Positions 35,316 to 43,954 of a DNA stretch of 64,000 nt are shown in pieces; position 1 is the stretch's first letter; the number at the start of each line of letters is the position of its first letter. Below the pieces are notes generated by a model. The model worked only from the letters and a program-made list of their open reading frames with translations. It did not search any database and was not told the origin of the DNA. A program made the translations under genes and the position numbers. Origin of the DNA: Chitinophagales bacterium (lineage in GTDB: Bacteria > Bacteroidota > Bacteroidia > Chitinophagales > CAIOSU01). The stretch is taken from contig JBBDNB010000021.1 in the NCBI GenBank assembly GCA_040877935.1, positions 59,047 to 123,046 on the forward strand, read 5' to 3'.

Positions 35316-36470
35316 TTATTCTACGATCTCAATTTTATCGCCATTGGCCAGGTCTCTGTGGCCTTCATCAACTACTTTATCATTTGGATTCAGTCCTTTT
35401 TCTATTACTGAATGTCCTTTATAGGTTTTGCCTTTTTGGATAAATACTTTTTTGGCAATCTTATGTCCGTGCTCATTTTCAGACTCCACATAAATGTATT
35501 CTCCATCTCTGCTAAACTGAATTAACCGGGTAGGAATCACCAGGGCATCTTTCTTTGTATAATCATTGATAGAAACGGTGGCCAATAAATTTGCCTTAAT
35601 AACACGGTCTGTATTGGGAATGCGCACATATATTTTAAAGCTTCTGTTGGCAGGATCAATATATTGACCTACAGATTTTATGATTCCCTTTCTGGAAGTT
35701 TTTATAGCAGGAAAATGGACATCTACGCTATCCCCCTCAACCATGCTGCCAAGATAATTTTCAGATACATCGGCTTCAATTTTTATTTGCTCTAAATTCA
35801 TTACACGCACCGCAGGCATTCCCGGGCTGGCTACTTCGCCCACTTTCACATAAATTCTGTCAACTGTACCGGAAAATGGTGCTTTTATTTTGGTTTTGTT
35901 CAATTGCGCCTGCGCAGAAGCCAACTGTCCCTCCAGCTGCTCTTTGCGATTTTTGCTTTGTAGATAATCCACTTCTGAACCGATATTTTTTTCCCAAAGC
36001 CTTTTTTGTTTTTCGTATAGCTTTTTGGCCAATTCCAAAGAGGTTTCCAGTTCATCTATATTTTTGACAACCACTGAATTATCAAGCTGAACAAGGAGCT
36101 GGCCTTCATTGACTTTATCACCTTCATCTACAAGAACTTTTGTAACAAGGCCGCCCATATCGGTACTTACAGCAATACTGTTTTCAGATTCTGCTGTACC
36201 TTGCACTTCAAAGTAATGATTGAAAGTGGTTTGCTTTACTGGGATTACTGTCACCGGTTTTCCTTTTCCCTGGTCAAAATAACCTGGGTCAATTTCCCTG
36301 ATTTCTTCTTCCAGGTTAAATATCTTGGTACTGAGGTCGCCACGATCTTTCTTTAGCTTTTCTAATTCAGCTTTTTTTTGATCGAGTTCGCTGCCTTTTT
36401 TAGGTGAAGAGCAAGCCTGCAAAAAAATTAAAATTGAAAGGATACTGCTGATCCAAATAAATTTTTTCAT
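35316..36470 (-). CDS. RND efflux periplasmic adaptor (membrane fusion lipoprotein)
   Basis: A 384-residue adaptor linking the RND pump to TolC. The lipobox is FLQAC with Cys20. A coiled-coil stretch (about 25-60) precedes the hairpin domain. The biotinyl-lipoyl half-motifs are VDEGDKVNEGQLLVQLDN and KIKAPFSGTVDRIYVKVGE. Beta-barrel and membrane-proximal domains complete the fold (VIEKGLNPNDKVVDEG). Spacing is 12 bp from tolC and 14 bp to the pump gene. The length is usual. Confidence 0.95.
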   Translation of the reverse strand: MKKFIWISSILSILIFLQACSSPKKGSELDQKKAELEKLKKDRGDLSTKIFNLEEEIREIDPGYFDQGKGKPVTVIPVKQTTFNHYFEVQGTAESENSIAVSTDMGGLVTKVLVDEGDKVNEGQLLVQLDNSVVVKNIDELETSLELAKKLYEKQKRLWEKNIGSEVDYLQSKNRKEQLEGQLASAQAQLNKTKIKAPFSGTVDRIYVKVGEVASPGMPAVRVMNLEQIKIEADVSENYLGSMVEGDSVDVHFPAIKTSRKGIIKSVGQYIDPANRSFKIYVRIPNTDRVIKANLLATVSINDYTKKDALVIPTRLIQFSRDGEYIYVESENEHGHKIAKKVFIQKGKTYKGHSVIEKGLNPNDKVVDEGHRDLANGDKIEIVE

Positions 36471-36482
36471 TGTTTTATGTAT

Positions 36483-37835
36483 TTATAATTCTCCTAAAGC
36501 TTTGTCTAATTCTGTTTTTCTCAAAAGCAAATTGTATAATGCATTGATATAATTGGTCTGAGTATCTGTCAGGTCTGTTTCAGAATTGGCCAGTTCCATA
36601 CTTGAACTCACCCCTTCTTTGTATTTCTCCTGTACCTTATTGTAAATCTTGTTTGCCAATTCCAGGTTTTGCGTCTGGTTGTTGTATTCATTCAGGGCAT
36701 TGCTGTAATTGGTGCGAGCCTGCTTTACTTCCAATTTTGCCTGCTGCTCAAAGTTTTCAAGGTTGTTTTTGATTTTTAGCTGATCGAGTTTTTTCTGTTG
36801 AACTTGAGCACCTCTTTTATAAGAATCAAAAATAGGGACTTTAATATTTAACCCGTAGAAGCCGCTTTCAAACCAGTCTTCCTGATAGATCTCTTCAAAA
36901 CTACTGCGCTGATTGAAATAGCTATAGCCTCCGAAAAAATATACGGAAGGGAAATAGCCAGCCCGGATACTTTTTGCCTCATAGCCCCTGAGCTCGTGTT
37001 GTGTTTGCAATAAATTGTGTTCAACGCGTTGCGTATGGTCAAATGGTGCGTTAACTTCTATTGCCTCAGTTTCAGAAAGCAACTCCTCTAAATTGTCTGT
37101 CAATTCGATTTCACTGTTTAATTCCATTCCCATTTGATATTTCAGCACATTCAAACTGAGTTGTGCCTGAAGATCGGCTTTGGTTTTTGCCGATTCGAGA
37201 TTGGCCAGGTTAAGCCTCAGGCGATCTACGTCCAATTCTTCTGAAAAACCTTCTTTGTATAATTCCTCTGTTTCTGCAAGCAATTGTTCCAGTGTTTGAA
37301 AATTGCTGTCTAAAAGTGCTTTGCTTTCAATGGCCACCAATGTTGAATAATAAGTGGACGCAATGGTGTTTTTTAAATCTATTTCCTTCAACTGCACCTG
37401 CCCATCGGCAACACTTAAAATAGCCTTATTGGCTTTCAAACCAATAAAATAGCGCCCATCTACTATTAATTGGTTTACAGAAATATCTGCAGTAGCTTGA
37501 TGCTGCACACCAAAAAAGGTGACAAATTCTTCGTCCAGACCGGGAAAGGCTCCGGCAGGAATTACCGTTTCGGGCAAGTTGAAATTGTTCTGGTAATTGA
37601 ACTCTCCCAATATTTTTGGCAGCCCTTCAGTGATCACTTCCAGGGTTTGTTTTTTGCTGATCTGATAATCGAGTTCTGCATTTTTCATCAGGTTGGAGTG
37701 CTTTAAGGCATATTCCTGTGCTTCCTTCAGTGAAAATGTTTGTATGTCTTTTTGCTCGGGATATTCCTGTGCTACAGCTAATACAGCGATAAAAACTAAA
37801 ACACAGAGAGCAATACTGTTTTTTAATATACTCAT
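36483..37835 (-). CDS. TolC family outer-membrane efflux protein
   Basis: A 450-residue outer-membrane channel with a signal peptide (about 1-22, IALCVLVFIAVLAVAQ). Two repeats of the TolC helical-barrel domain follow: the first begins FSLKEAQEYALKHSNLMKNAELD, the second includes the glycine-rich strand SVYFFGGYSYFNQRSSF and later NLELANKIYNKVQEKYKEG. This would form the exit duct for the pump. Its ATG overlaps the end of tetR by 4 bp, so regulator and channel are coupled. Confidence 0.94.
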   Translation of the reverse strand: MSILKNSIALCVLVFIAVLAVAQEYPEQKDIQTFSLKEAQEYALKHSNLMKNAELDYQISKKQTLEVITEGLPKILGEFNYQNNFNLPETVIPAGAFPGLDEEFVTFFGVQHQATADISVNQLIVDGRYFIGLKANKAILSVADGQVQLKEIDLKNTIASTYYSTLVAIESKALLDSNFQTLEQLLAETEELYKEGFSEELDVDRLRLNLANLESAKTKADLQAQLSLNVLKYQMGMELNSEIELTDNLEELLSETEAIEVNAPFDHTQRVEHNLLQTQHELRGYEAKSIRAGYFPSVYFFGGYSYFNQRSSFEEIYQEDWFESGFYGLNIKVPIFDSYKRGAQVQQKKLDQLKIKNNLENFEQQAKLEVKQARTNYSNALNEYNNQTQNLELANKIYNKVQEKYKEGVSSSMELANSETDLTDTQTNYINALYNLLLRKTELDKALGEL

Positions 37836-38437
37836 GACTGTTGTTGATTTAATGCTTCTAAAACTTTAAAACCCTCTTTTGAGGCAATGCCCCGCACGTG
37901 ATAGCTCAAATATTCTTCATAATGCCGAACAACTTCCTGCTGCTCGACCTGAAGTTCGGGCTGAATAATCATATTGATCATGTTGAGATAAATACGGGCA
38001 ATTATCTCAGGGTCAATGTCCTGTCTATAAAGGTTTTCTGATTTCCCTCTTTTAATATTATTGAGAATATGCTGGTAGATAAACACATTTTTGTGCGCTT
38101 CCATAATTGCCCATGCCTTTGGATAATAGCGTTTAAGATCAAATAAAATGGAAGGGTTCATTGTTTGCAGATGCCCGCTGACATGTTGCCCCAATTTGAA
38201 AATCTCTTCTATGGCATTGGCAGATTGTTCTTTAATAGCAAGTACAGCTTCTTTTTCTAAATCCAAATGCGCTGAAAGTGTTTTTTCAACCAAGTCGGAT
38301 TTATTGTCAAAATGCTGGTACAGTGTTTTTTTGGAAACACCAAGATGCGAAGCCAGGTCGTCCATGGTAACGCTTTTTACGCCATATCTTAGGAACAGCT
38401 CTTCGGCCTGGCAAAATATTTTTTGTTTCTGATCCAT
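37832..38437 (-). CDS. TetR/AcrR family transcriptional regulator
   Basis: A 201-residue dimeric repressor type. The N-terminal helix-turn-helix reads VTMDDLASHLGVSKKTLYQHFDNKSDLV (about residues 21-48), the canonical TetR motif. The ligand domain spans about 60-190. It is the first gene of the efflux operon, overlapping tolC by 4 bp, so it probably controls its own operon. The promoter box TAACTTTG lies 11 bp upstream, and a 9-bp inverted repeat spans the -33 area (38468-38499), an obvious operator candidate. The inducer is unknown. Confidence 0.94.
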   Translation of the reverse strand: MDQKQKIFCQAEELFLRYGVKSVTMDDLASHLGVSKKTLYQHFDNKSDLVEKTLSAHLDLEKEAVLAIKEQSANAIEEIFKLGQHVSGHLQTMNPSILFDLKRYYPKAWAIMEAHKNVFIYQHILNNIKRGKSENLYRQDIDPEIIARIYLNMINMIIQPELQVEQQEVVRHYEEYLSYHVRGIASKEGFKVLEALNQQQS

Positions 38438-38447
38438 AATTGATGTG

Positions 38448-38455
38448 CAAAGTTA
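38448..38455 (-). promoter_or_regulatory. -7 box of the efflux operon
   Basis: The minus strand reads TAACTTTG, an exact TAnnTTTG match. A TTTG at 38478-38481 lies 22 bp further upstream as the possible -33 element. Confidence 0.65.
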
Positions 38456-38467
38456 AACACAAAAACT

Positions 38468-38499
38468 ATGGAAACTGCAAAAAGTTTTAAAGTTTCCAT
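38468..38499. promoter_or_regulatory. Candidate TetR-type operator
   Basis: ATGGAAACT (38468-38476) and AGTTTCCAT (38491-38499) are perfect inverted arms around 14 bp, which include the probable -33 TTTG. Binding here would block RNA polymerase. The position, directly upstream of an autoregulated tetR gene, is the main support. Confidence 0.6.
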
Positions 38500-38540
38500 T
38501 AAATTTTTTCAAAAAGATGGATTAGGCGGGTTTGTTTTTT

Positions 38541-38585
38541 GTGAACAAGAACCGTTGCGCTTATTCTTGCTTGGGTGGGGAATAC
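38541..38585 (+). repeat. Repeat element R3, copy 1
   Basis: GTGAACAAGAACCG-TTGCGCTTATTCTTG and a G-rich tail. Same-orientation copies lie at 40177-40220 and 41191-41235. CAAGAA and TTCTTG within it are inverted. It lies just beyond the 3' end of the AlbA_2 gene. Confidence 0.8.
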
Positions 38586-38622
38586 ATTAGTTAAGCTTTT
38601 GTTTCTGTTTCAGTCACATCAC

Positions 38623-40122
38623 TTACTTTTTATCGTGCAGTTTATCGTGCAGTTTATCGTGCAGTTTATCGTGCAAATCCTTGGTGAGAAAATAAAAACC
38701 TGTCTTTTTACTTCCAGAATAAACTATCAAATTTCCTTCTGTTAATAATTTTAAGTTCTCTTTTATTGTTCTTTCTGATACATCAAAATAACTCGCTAAA
38801 TCATTAACTTTTGTTCCTTTATTTGATGAAATATACTTAACAATACCAACTAATCTTGACTTAACTGATGAAGTTATTCCTGGATTTACAGCATCATTTA
38901 CAGCATCACTTACGGCATCATAATCATTTTTGTTTATCAATGACATTTCGCTTTTAAGCGGAATAATTATCTTGAAAACATCCGATTCAATAAACTCTGG
39001 TTTGGTACCGGGCGTATATATGCCACAGTATTTAAAGGTAACCCGAACCCCTGACCCCAGCTCGTCCACACGACCGATTTCTTTGAAGAACTTGGCGATT
39101 ACAGGATTCTTGGGATAAGGAGAAAAATTAGAAGGGTCAATTATTCCACCATCATGTGGGCGGTTCCAGTTTTCGGCCAATACCCTGTCCTTTTCGATAA
39201 TGAATTTAGCTGGAAAAGCATTGGCGAATTCTCTGTGAATAATCAAATTCCCAATTACTTCCCTGAAAATACGGTCGCGCAGACTGATGCGTTGTTCGCC
39301 TTCCTGATAAAATTTGTCGGGCAAGTGTTTTCGCATAAATGCCATCAGCCGGTCGTAACTTTCTATCAGGTTGGTTCTAATATCATCCCGGTCATCATAG
39401 CGATTCATATTTTCCACCCTGAGAATAGCATCCGTCTTATGATGCGGCAGCACACTTTGAATCACTTCATCTTTTCCGAGCAACAACACTGCAGCCAGCG
39501 TATAGCCGTCTTTTCCAGTTTGGTGGTCGTGTTTGAACAATCCTGCTGAGCGCAGCAGCTCTTTATCTGTCATGTTTTGCCAGGGATGATCTGCTCGCTC
39601 GTTTTTGGCCAAGGTGCGGATACGGCTGAATAATTCTGGCTTAAAGTCCGAAAGTTTCAGATAGGGATAAATCCGGTTTTCGGAATAGGTGGTTTGTTTT
39701 CGAAGGTACATTTGCGTGACCTGTTCGGTTTGCCGGGTAATGTCAAAATCCCCATCTTCATTCCGGTCGAAAATCTTTCCCTTGGTGCTGTGTACCTGCG
39801 AGCTTTCCGGTACATACACGTAAATTACTTTCTTGCCTTCAAAGTCGATTACTTGTGTTGAAAGGTAAAATGGAGGACTGAGCTTTTGCGGATTATTGGC
39901 ATTGGTGACAATATTATTGACGATATCCTGAACATGATTTTCCAAAATGCCCTCCACTGTCCCATCATCCTTCACACCCAGCATTAAATGACCGCCCCTG
40001 CGATTGAGAAAGGCACAAATGGATTCAAAGGCATTTTTGTTCAGTTCAAACTGAGACCTTTTGAACTCGACTTCTATGCCTTCACCTTTTTGCAGTAAGT
40101 CTTTGAATTTTTCGGAAGTCAT
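38623..40122 (-). CDS. AlbA_2 (Schlafen-type) regulator-like protein with HATPase_c_4 and winged-helix domains
   Basis: A 499-residue protein. The N-terminal AlbA_2 domain (about 10-130) has GEGIEVEFKRSQFELNK and LNRRGGHLMLGVKDDGTVEGI. The middle carries the HATPase_c_4 signature ending EIGRVDELGSGVRVTFKYC. A winged helix (about 415-485) contains LASYFDVSERTIKENLKLL. Such proteins are called putative transcriptional regulators; some occur in defence or mobile contexts. The tail is four HDKL units from a 12-bp tandem repeat. A second small repeat, DAVSDAVNDAV, lies before the winged helix. Same-orientation R3 repeats lie on both sides, which suggests an acquired cassette. Confidence 0.87.
   Translation of the reverse strand: MTSEKFKDLLQKGEGIEVEFKRSQFELNKNAFESICAFLNRRGGHLMLGVKDDGTVEGILENHVQDIVNNIVTNANNPQKLSPPFYLSTQVIDFEGKKVIYVYVPESSQVHSTKGKIFDRNEDGDFDITRQTEQVTQMYLRKQTTYSENRIYPYLKLSDFKPELFSRIRTLAKNERADHPWQNMTDKELLRSAGLFKHDHQTGKDGYTLAAVLLLGKDEVIQSVLPHHKTDAILRVENMNRYDDRDDIRTNLIESYDRLMAFMRKHLPDKFYQEGEQRISLRDRIFREVIGNLIIHREFANAFPAKFIIEKDRVLAENWNRPHDGGIIDPSNFSPYPKNPVIAKFFKEIGRVDELGSGVRVTFKYCGIYTPGTKPEFIESDVFKIIIPLKSEMSLINKNDYDAVSDAVNDAVNPGITSSVKSRLVGIVKYISSNKGTKVNDLASYFDVSERTIKENLKLLTEGNLIVYSGSKKTGFYFLTKDLHDKLHDKLHDKLHDKK
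38629..38676 (+). repeat. Four 12-bp tandem repeats at the 3' end of the AlbA_2 gene
   Basis: TTTATCGTGCAG is repeated four times without gaps; only the last base of the fourth copy differs. As 12 is a multiple of three, copy changes add or remove HDKL units without a frameshift. Confidence 0.92.
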
Positions 40123-40176
40123 TTATAATGTCAATATTAGAAATTTTCTGAAATAATTCTGGGGCATTTTCTTAGG

Positions 40177-40220
40177 GTGAATAAGAACCGCTGTGCTTAT
40201 TTTTGCAAAAGCGAGAATAT
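40177..40220 (+). repeat. Repeat element R3, copy 2
   Basis: GTGAATAAGAACCG-CTGTGCTTATTTTTG, with a few substitutions compared with copies 1 and 3. It lies between the AlbA_2 gene and the unknown anchored-protein gene. Confidence 0.75.
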
Positions 40221-40256
40221 TAATCATCATCTAACCTGATTGTGTCCAATATATTT

Positions 40257-41072
40257 CTATTCAATCAGCTTTTGTAGCTTATTAGTTAATTCTTTGTTTA
40301 TAAGATCAATAGTTTTGTTTTCTGAAATGGAATATTTTTTCATGTATATCGGTTCTTTGTATCTGTCAAATTCTCCATTTTCGTCCTTGTCCTTACCGAA
40401 TCGCAGAATTATTTCATCTGTGTTATAAAGTATATAGTAGTCCACAAGTCCCATTTTTTCAAATTCAACGGTTTCAAGTTTGTCTTCATGGATGTCGTAG
40501 ATGAAAAAAGATTGCAAGTCTGAATCTTTCAGCTTTCCGTCCTTGTTCGAGTCATAAGTTGTTCCGCTTATAAATAGATATTGCTTATTTTGGATTATGT
40601 AATTCTGGAATGAATTAATATTCACTTTTACTTCAAATACTGGCGTCTTCTGATTGTTTTTCTGATTGTAGATAATGATGTTATTATAGGAGCCGGAATA
40701 TCTGTAATAGGAATATTTTCTAGAACCGTAAGCATTTGACCCCTTCTTAAACCCTTCATTTTCAATAATTTCAGGATTTTCCAGATTGACTTGAGATACA
40801 GGGATAAGATAAATGCTTTGTAATGTGTCGATCAGCCGAGGCTTGGCAAAGCTTATTTCTTGTTTTCTGATCTTAGTAGTTGTTCCATCTGTTTCCACTT
40901 GGCCGTCAACAGTCAAAGCATTGTCTTGTGCGTTTCTTCTCTGAGTATCTCGGATTACCCTGTCAACAAGGAAGTATCCACCAGTCAAGAATATCATTCC
41001 AATCCCAACAAGAACAAGTGTGCCAATAATTGCAAGAAGTTTTTGATTATATCGTTTCAGTTTATTATCCAT
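40257..41072 (-). CDS. Membrane-anchored protein of unknown function
   Basis: A 271-residue protein that I do not recognise. One N-terminal membrane helix (about 13-36, LLAIIGTLVLVGIGMIFLTGGYFLV) is followed by a basic stretch (RDTQRRN), so the rest is probably outside the cytoplasmic membrane. The soluble part is beta-rich. It holds two Asp-rich loops, DSNKDGKLKDSDL and DKDENGEFDRYKEP, which look like EF-hand-type or dockerin-like calcium sites. Repeats R3 copies 2 and 3 flank the gene. No neighbour suggests a function; location and anchor are inferred from sequence only. Confidence 0.65.
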   Translation of the reverse strand: MDNKLKRYNQKLLAIIGTLVLVGIGMIFLTGGYFLVDRVIRDTQRRNAQDNALTVDGQVETDGTTTKIRKQEISFAKPRLIDTLQSIYLIPVSQVNLENPEIIENEGFKKGSNAYGSRKYSYYRYSGSYNNIIIYNQKNNQKTPVFEVKVNINSFQNYIIQNKQYLFISGTTYDSNKDGKLKDSDLQSFFIYDIHEDKLETVEFEKMGLVDYYILYNTDEIILRFGKDKDENGEFDRYKEPIYMKKYSISENKTIDLINKELTNKLQKLIE

Positions 41073-41190
41073 AGTACTTATTTATATTTTCCAAAAAACA
41101 TACTGTGTAAATTTGTACCCCTTTGGTAAATATAACTTATAAAAATGAACTGTTCCAAAGATTGTTTATGTTGCCTGTTTTAAATTTTGG

Positions 41191-41235
41191 CGAACAAGAA
41201 CCGCTGCGCTTATTCTTGTTAGAGCGGAGGATATA
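41191..41235 (+). repeat. Repeat element R3, copy 3
   Basis: GCGAACAAGAACCG-CTGCGCTTATTCTTGTT. Here AACAAGAA and TTCTTGTT are perfect 8-bp inverted arms, so this is the best preserved hairpin of the three. Confidence 0.8.
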
Positions 41236-41266
41236 TAATATTACTTACAAAGTTGTGATTAATCCC

Positions 41267-42223
41267 CTACTCCTCAAACCCAATATGCATCAGCGCATCG
41301 CCTTGGTTGACCACCGCTTGGTGATTGAGGGCTATGACATGTCCCGTTTTGCTGCTTTTTACTTTTATTTCAAATTCGGTATAGGGCGAACAAATCCTGC
41401 CCAAAAACTGTCCTTTGCTGACATAATCCCCGGTCTTAACATTGGATTGAAATATGCCCGAACCCCTGGCCCTGATCCAGGAACTGTTCATAAGCACTAT
41501 GTTTTTATCATCCGGGTTCATATGGACATTGCCCATTTTTAAATGGCACAAAACCTTTTGATAACCTTTGATGCCCTGTTCTATCGCAAAGGAATCGAGC
41601 CTTAAGGATTCGCCTCCCTCATAGACCAAAATAGAAATGCCCTTTTTGGCCGCTGAACTTCTCAGGGAGGCAGCCCTAAAAGGACTATTCAGCGTAAAAG
41701 GTGCATTAAAGGCTTTCGCCAGTTCCTTGTTTTGCTCATCTTCCAGCTTGCAGCGAACTTGTGGGAAATTGGTTTTAATGCCCCCACCCGTGTGAAAATC
41801 AATCCCCAAATCGATATTGGGTATAATTTCGTGCATCATAATATAGGCCACCCTGGAAGCCAAAGAGCCTTTTTCAGAACCGGGAAAGGAACGGTTCATA
41901 TCCTTGCCATCGGGCAGTTCGCGCGCTTGGCTGATAAAACCGTAAACATTCAAAATGGGAATACAAATGATGCTGCCGCGTTCGGGAATGTGCAGGTTTT
42001 GCTTCATAATCCTGCGTACAATTTCCACCCCGTTGATCTCGTCCCCGTGCATCCCGGCCATAATTAATAGGGATGGCCCAGGCTCGGTAGAACGATTTAC
42101 AAATACGGGAATACTAATGGGTGTTCTGCTCGGCAGTTTTGCAATTTCCAGATTGATCTGCTTTTGCTCACCGGGAAGGATTTCCTGCCCGTAAATGTGC
42201 ATTACTTTTCTTTTGGGATACAT
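41267..42223 (-). CDS. Succinylglutamate desuccinylase/aspartoacylase family protein
   Basis: A 318-residue zinc carboxypeptidase-fold deacylase. The metal ligands are in MAGMHGDEINGVEIVRRI (about 53-70, HGDE) and the later IDFHTGGG (about 137-144). A C-terminal barrel-sandwich domain (about 235-318) contains SGIFQSNVKTGDYVSKGQFLG. Family members cleave N-acyl bonds of acidic amino acids. The start lies 5 bp after the rimK stop, so the two share an operon. With RimK adding glutamates, this enzyme could remove or process them; that link is inferred from position. Confidence 0.9.
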   Translation of the reverse strand: MYPKRKVMHIYGQEILPGEQKQINLEIAKLPSRTPISIPVFVNRSTEPGPSLLIMAGMHGDEINGVEIVRRIMKQNLHIPERGSIICIPILNVYGFISQARELPDGKDMNRSFPGSEKGSLASRVAYIMMHEIIPNIDLGIDFHTGGGIKTNFPQVRCKLEDEQNKELAKAFNAPFTLNSPFRAASLRSSAAKKGISILVYEGGESLRLDSFAIEQGIKGYQKVLCHLKMGNVHMNPDDKNIVLMNSSWIRARGSGIFQSNVKTGDYVSKGQFLGRICSPYTEFEIKVKSSKTGHVIALNHQAVVNQGDALMHIGFEE

Positions 42224-42228
42224 GCGAT

Positions 42229-43134
42229 CTAACCCTTAAATTTTCCTGAAACAGCTCTTTTGCTAATGGCATTTTCTATAAACTCGATAATGGCTCCGGC
42301 TACATTTTTGCCCGTGGCTTTTTCAATGCCCTCCAATCCGGGTGAGGAGTTCACCTCAAGAATTAGCGGCCCTCGCTCCGATTGCAAAAGGTCCACACCT
42401 GCTATATCCAGTCCCATGGCCTTTACGGCTTTTATAGCCGCCAGTCTTTCTTCTTTGCTCAGTTTAATGACCTGTGCACTGCCGCCCCGGTGTAAATTGG
42501 AGCGAAATTCGCCTTCCTTTCCGGTGCGTTTCATGGCACCTACCACTTTTCCGCCCACTACAAATACACGGATATCAGAGCCCTTACTTTCCTTGATGTA
42601 TTCCTGAACGATCACACGGGCTTTCAATCCATTGAATGCATCCAATACCGATTCGGCCGCTTTCTTGGTTTCTGCCAAAACCACGCCCAAACCTTGCGTA
42701 CCTTCCAATAATTTAATGATCAATGGCGCACCCCCCACGGATTTTATCACATCGTCTTTTTCTTTGGAGAAATTGGTAAAAACCGTTTTTGGCAAGCCCA
42801 AACCCTCGCGGGAAAGCACCTGTAGGCTACGCAATTTGTCCCGTGAGCGCAATATGGCATTGGAATCGGCAGCGGAAAAGGTATTCATCATTTCAAATTG
42901 GCGCACCACTGCCGCACCGAAAAATGTTACCGAAGTACCGATTCTGGGGATGATGGCGTCAAAACCCTCTAAATTTTCATTTTTATAATGCACCTGGGGC
43001 CTGTCTTCCTGCATGATCAAGTTGCATTTCAGGTGATCGATTATTTGTACTTCATGTCCTTTTTCTTCAGCTACTTCGGCCAGTTTTCTGGTGGAGTATA
43101 AAGTAGCGTCTCTTGATAATATTCCGAGTTTCAT
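42229..43134 (-). CDS. rimK: RimK-type alpha-L-glutamate ligase
   Basis: A 301-residue ATP-grasp ligase that adds glutamate residues to the C-terminus of ribosomal protein S6 in E. coli. RimK features are [20 protein letters not shown] at the start, [11 protein letters not shown], the ATP-grasp block [44 protein letters not shown] and [17 protein letters not shown] with the metal-binding E-x-N. The length matches E. coli RimK (300). The deacylase gene follows after 5 bp, and a RimB-like protease lies 400 bp upstream in the same direction. Whether S6 is the substrate here is not known. Confidence 0.94.
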   Translation of the reverse strand: MKLGILSRDATLYSTRKLAEVAEEKGHEVQIIDHLKCNLIMQEDRPQVHYKNENLEGFDAIIPRIGTSVTFFGAAVVRQFEMMNTFSAADSNAILRSRDKLRSLQVLSREGLGLPKTVFTNFSKEKDDVIKSVGGAPLIIKLLEGTQGLGVVLAETKKAAESVLDAFNGLKARVIVQEYIKESKGSDIRVFVVGGKVVGAMKRTGKEGEFRSNLHRGGSAQVIKLSKEERLAAIKAVKAMGLDIAGVDLLQSERGPLILEVNSSPGLEGIEKATGKNVAGAIIEFIENAISKRAVSGKFKG

Positions 43135-43299
43135 TTATGTGCTTTGGTTTCGTTAAATTGAAATTTTGACCTGGGAAAAGATATTTAAATTAGATACTGT
43201 AGATCTTTTCACCAAAGATTAAAGTTAGTGTTTTTAAAATTTTAGAACAGAAGCATTAAATTGTCATGCGCTAACATTTAATGGAATTGAATTTGGGTT

Positions 43300-43307
43300 T
43301 AATTTTG
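43300..43307 (+). promoter_or_regulatory. Candidate -7 box for the small gene at 43318
   Basis: TAATTTTG (TAnnTTTG) ends 10 bp before the ATG at 43318, so the transcript would be nearly leaderless. Confidence 0.5.
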
Positions 43308-43317
43308 ACAAATGCAA

Positions 43318-43497
43318 ATGAAAGAAGCTAAAATCTATACCGCTATAAAGTATGGGGAAAAGGAGGATTTCTTGTTCCAGTTAACAAACAATCAAAAATT
43401 AGAAATTGAAATTGCAAGAAAGCAAGTTGAAAATGGAGAAACCGAGGATTGGGAATCTGTCCTTAATAGATTGTCAAAGAAAACTTCGCTTCTCTAA
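43318..43497 (+). CDS. Small protein, antitoxin-like C-terminus
   Basis: A 59-residue protein from the ATG at 43318 (another ATG at 43312 is too close to the -7 box). It begins MKEAKIYTAIKYGEKEDFLF. It ends in a helix, QKLEIEIARKQVENGETEDWESVL, which resembles the toxin-binding tail of small Bacteroidota antitoxins. No toxin gene is beside it: the following genes are convergent and of other families. An orphan antitoxin or a host regulator are both possible. Coding is supported by the promoter box and by balanced codon use. Confidence 0.5.
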   Translation: MKEAKIYTAIKYGEKEDFLFQLTNNQKLEIEIARKQVENGETEDWESVLNRLSKKTSLL

Positions 43498-43519
43498 AAA
43501 TTGCACTTGATTCTTGAAT

Positions 43520-43954
43520 TTAACTAATTCTCATCTTCTTCTTATAAGACAATTTATAGCGGTTCACATCCACCATGAAATTTTCCTTTAAAAATTTTCT
43601 GCCCAGCAATACGGGAAACCTTAGGGCTTTTCTCTTGCTCAGCGAAAATTCTGTGGGGTAATTATCGCCAAATATTTTTACCGTAGTCTTTATGATGTAG
43701 CGCTTTTCCGCCTGACCAAAACTGTTGCGAATGACTTTTTGATAATATTCCCGCGTTTTAAAAGTACTGGTTTTGCCCTTTTCTACCTCGAAAACAATGT
43801 GCAGTTCACCGTCTTTTATTTCCCAATTCTTATAGCTCAGTGCACTGGTGTACGCCCCTGTATCAACCTTTGCAGGCAAATCATAGAGACCCAGATCGGG
43901 CAGGTCTATAATGTCATTCCTGCCAATAATATGTGGTTTATTTTTTTCTTTCAT
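43520..43954 (-). CDS. RimB-like retropepsin-type protease (ATP-dependent zinc protease family)
   Basis: A 144-residue protein with GRNDIIDLPDLGLYDLPAKVDTGAYTSAL near the N-terminus. DTGA is the aspartyl-protease-like motif of the RimB/PF05618 family. LLGRKFLKENFMVDV near the end is the second conserved block. RimB homologues in Pseudomonas act with RimK on glutamylated S6. The ATG at 43954 is used because it begins the conserved domain; the frame further upstream has unlikely composition. It overlaps the end of the upstream membrane-protein gene by 17 bp. Its neighbour rimK supports a processing role. Confidence 0.88.
   Translation of the reverse strand: MKEKNKPHIIGRNDIIDLPDLGLYDLPAKVDTGAYTSALSYKNWEIKDGELHIVFEVEKGKTSTFKTREYYQKVIRNSFGQAEKRYIIKTTVKIFGDNYPTEFSLSKRKALRFPVLLGRKFLKENFMVDVNRYKLSYKKKMRIS

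Noticed and set aside
38541..41235. R3 repeats as integron attC sites
   Set aside because: No integrase is seen and the arms lack the RYYYAAC/GTTRRRY core pair in proper order. The three copies are too similar to each other for attC sites.
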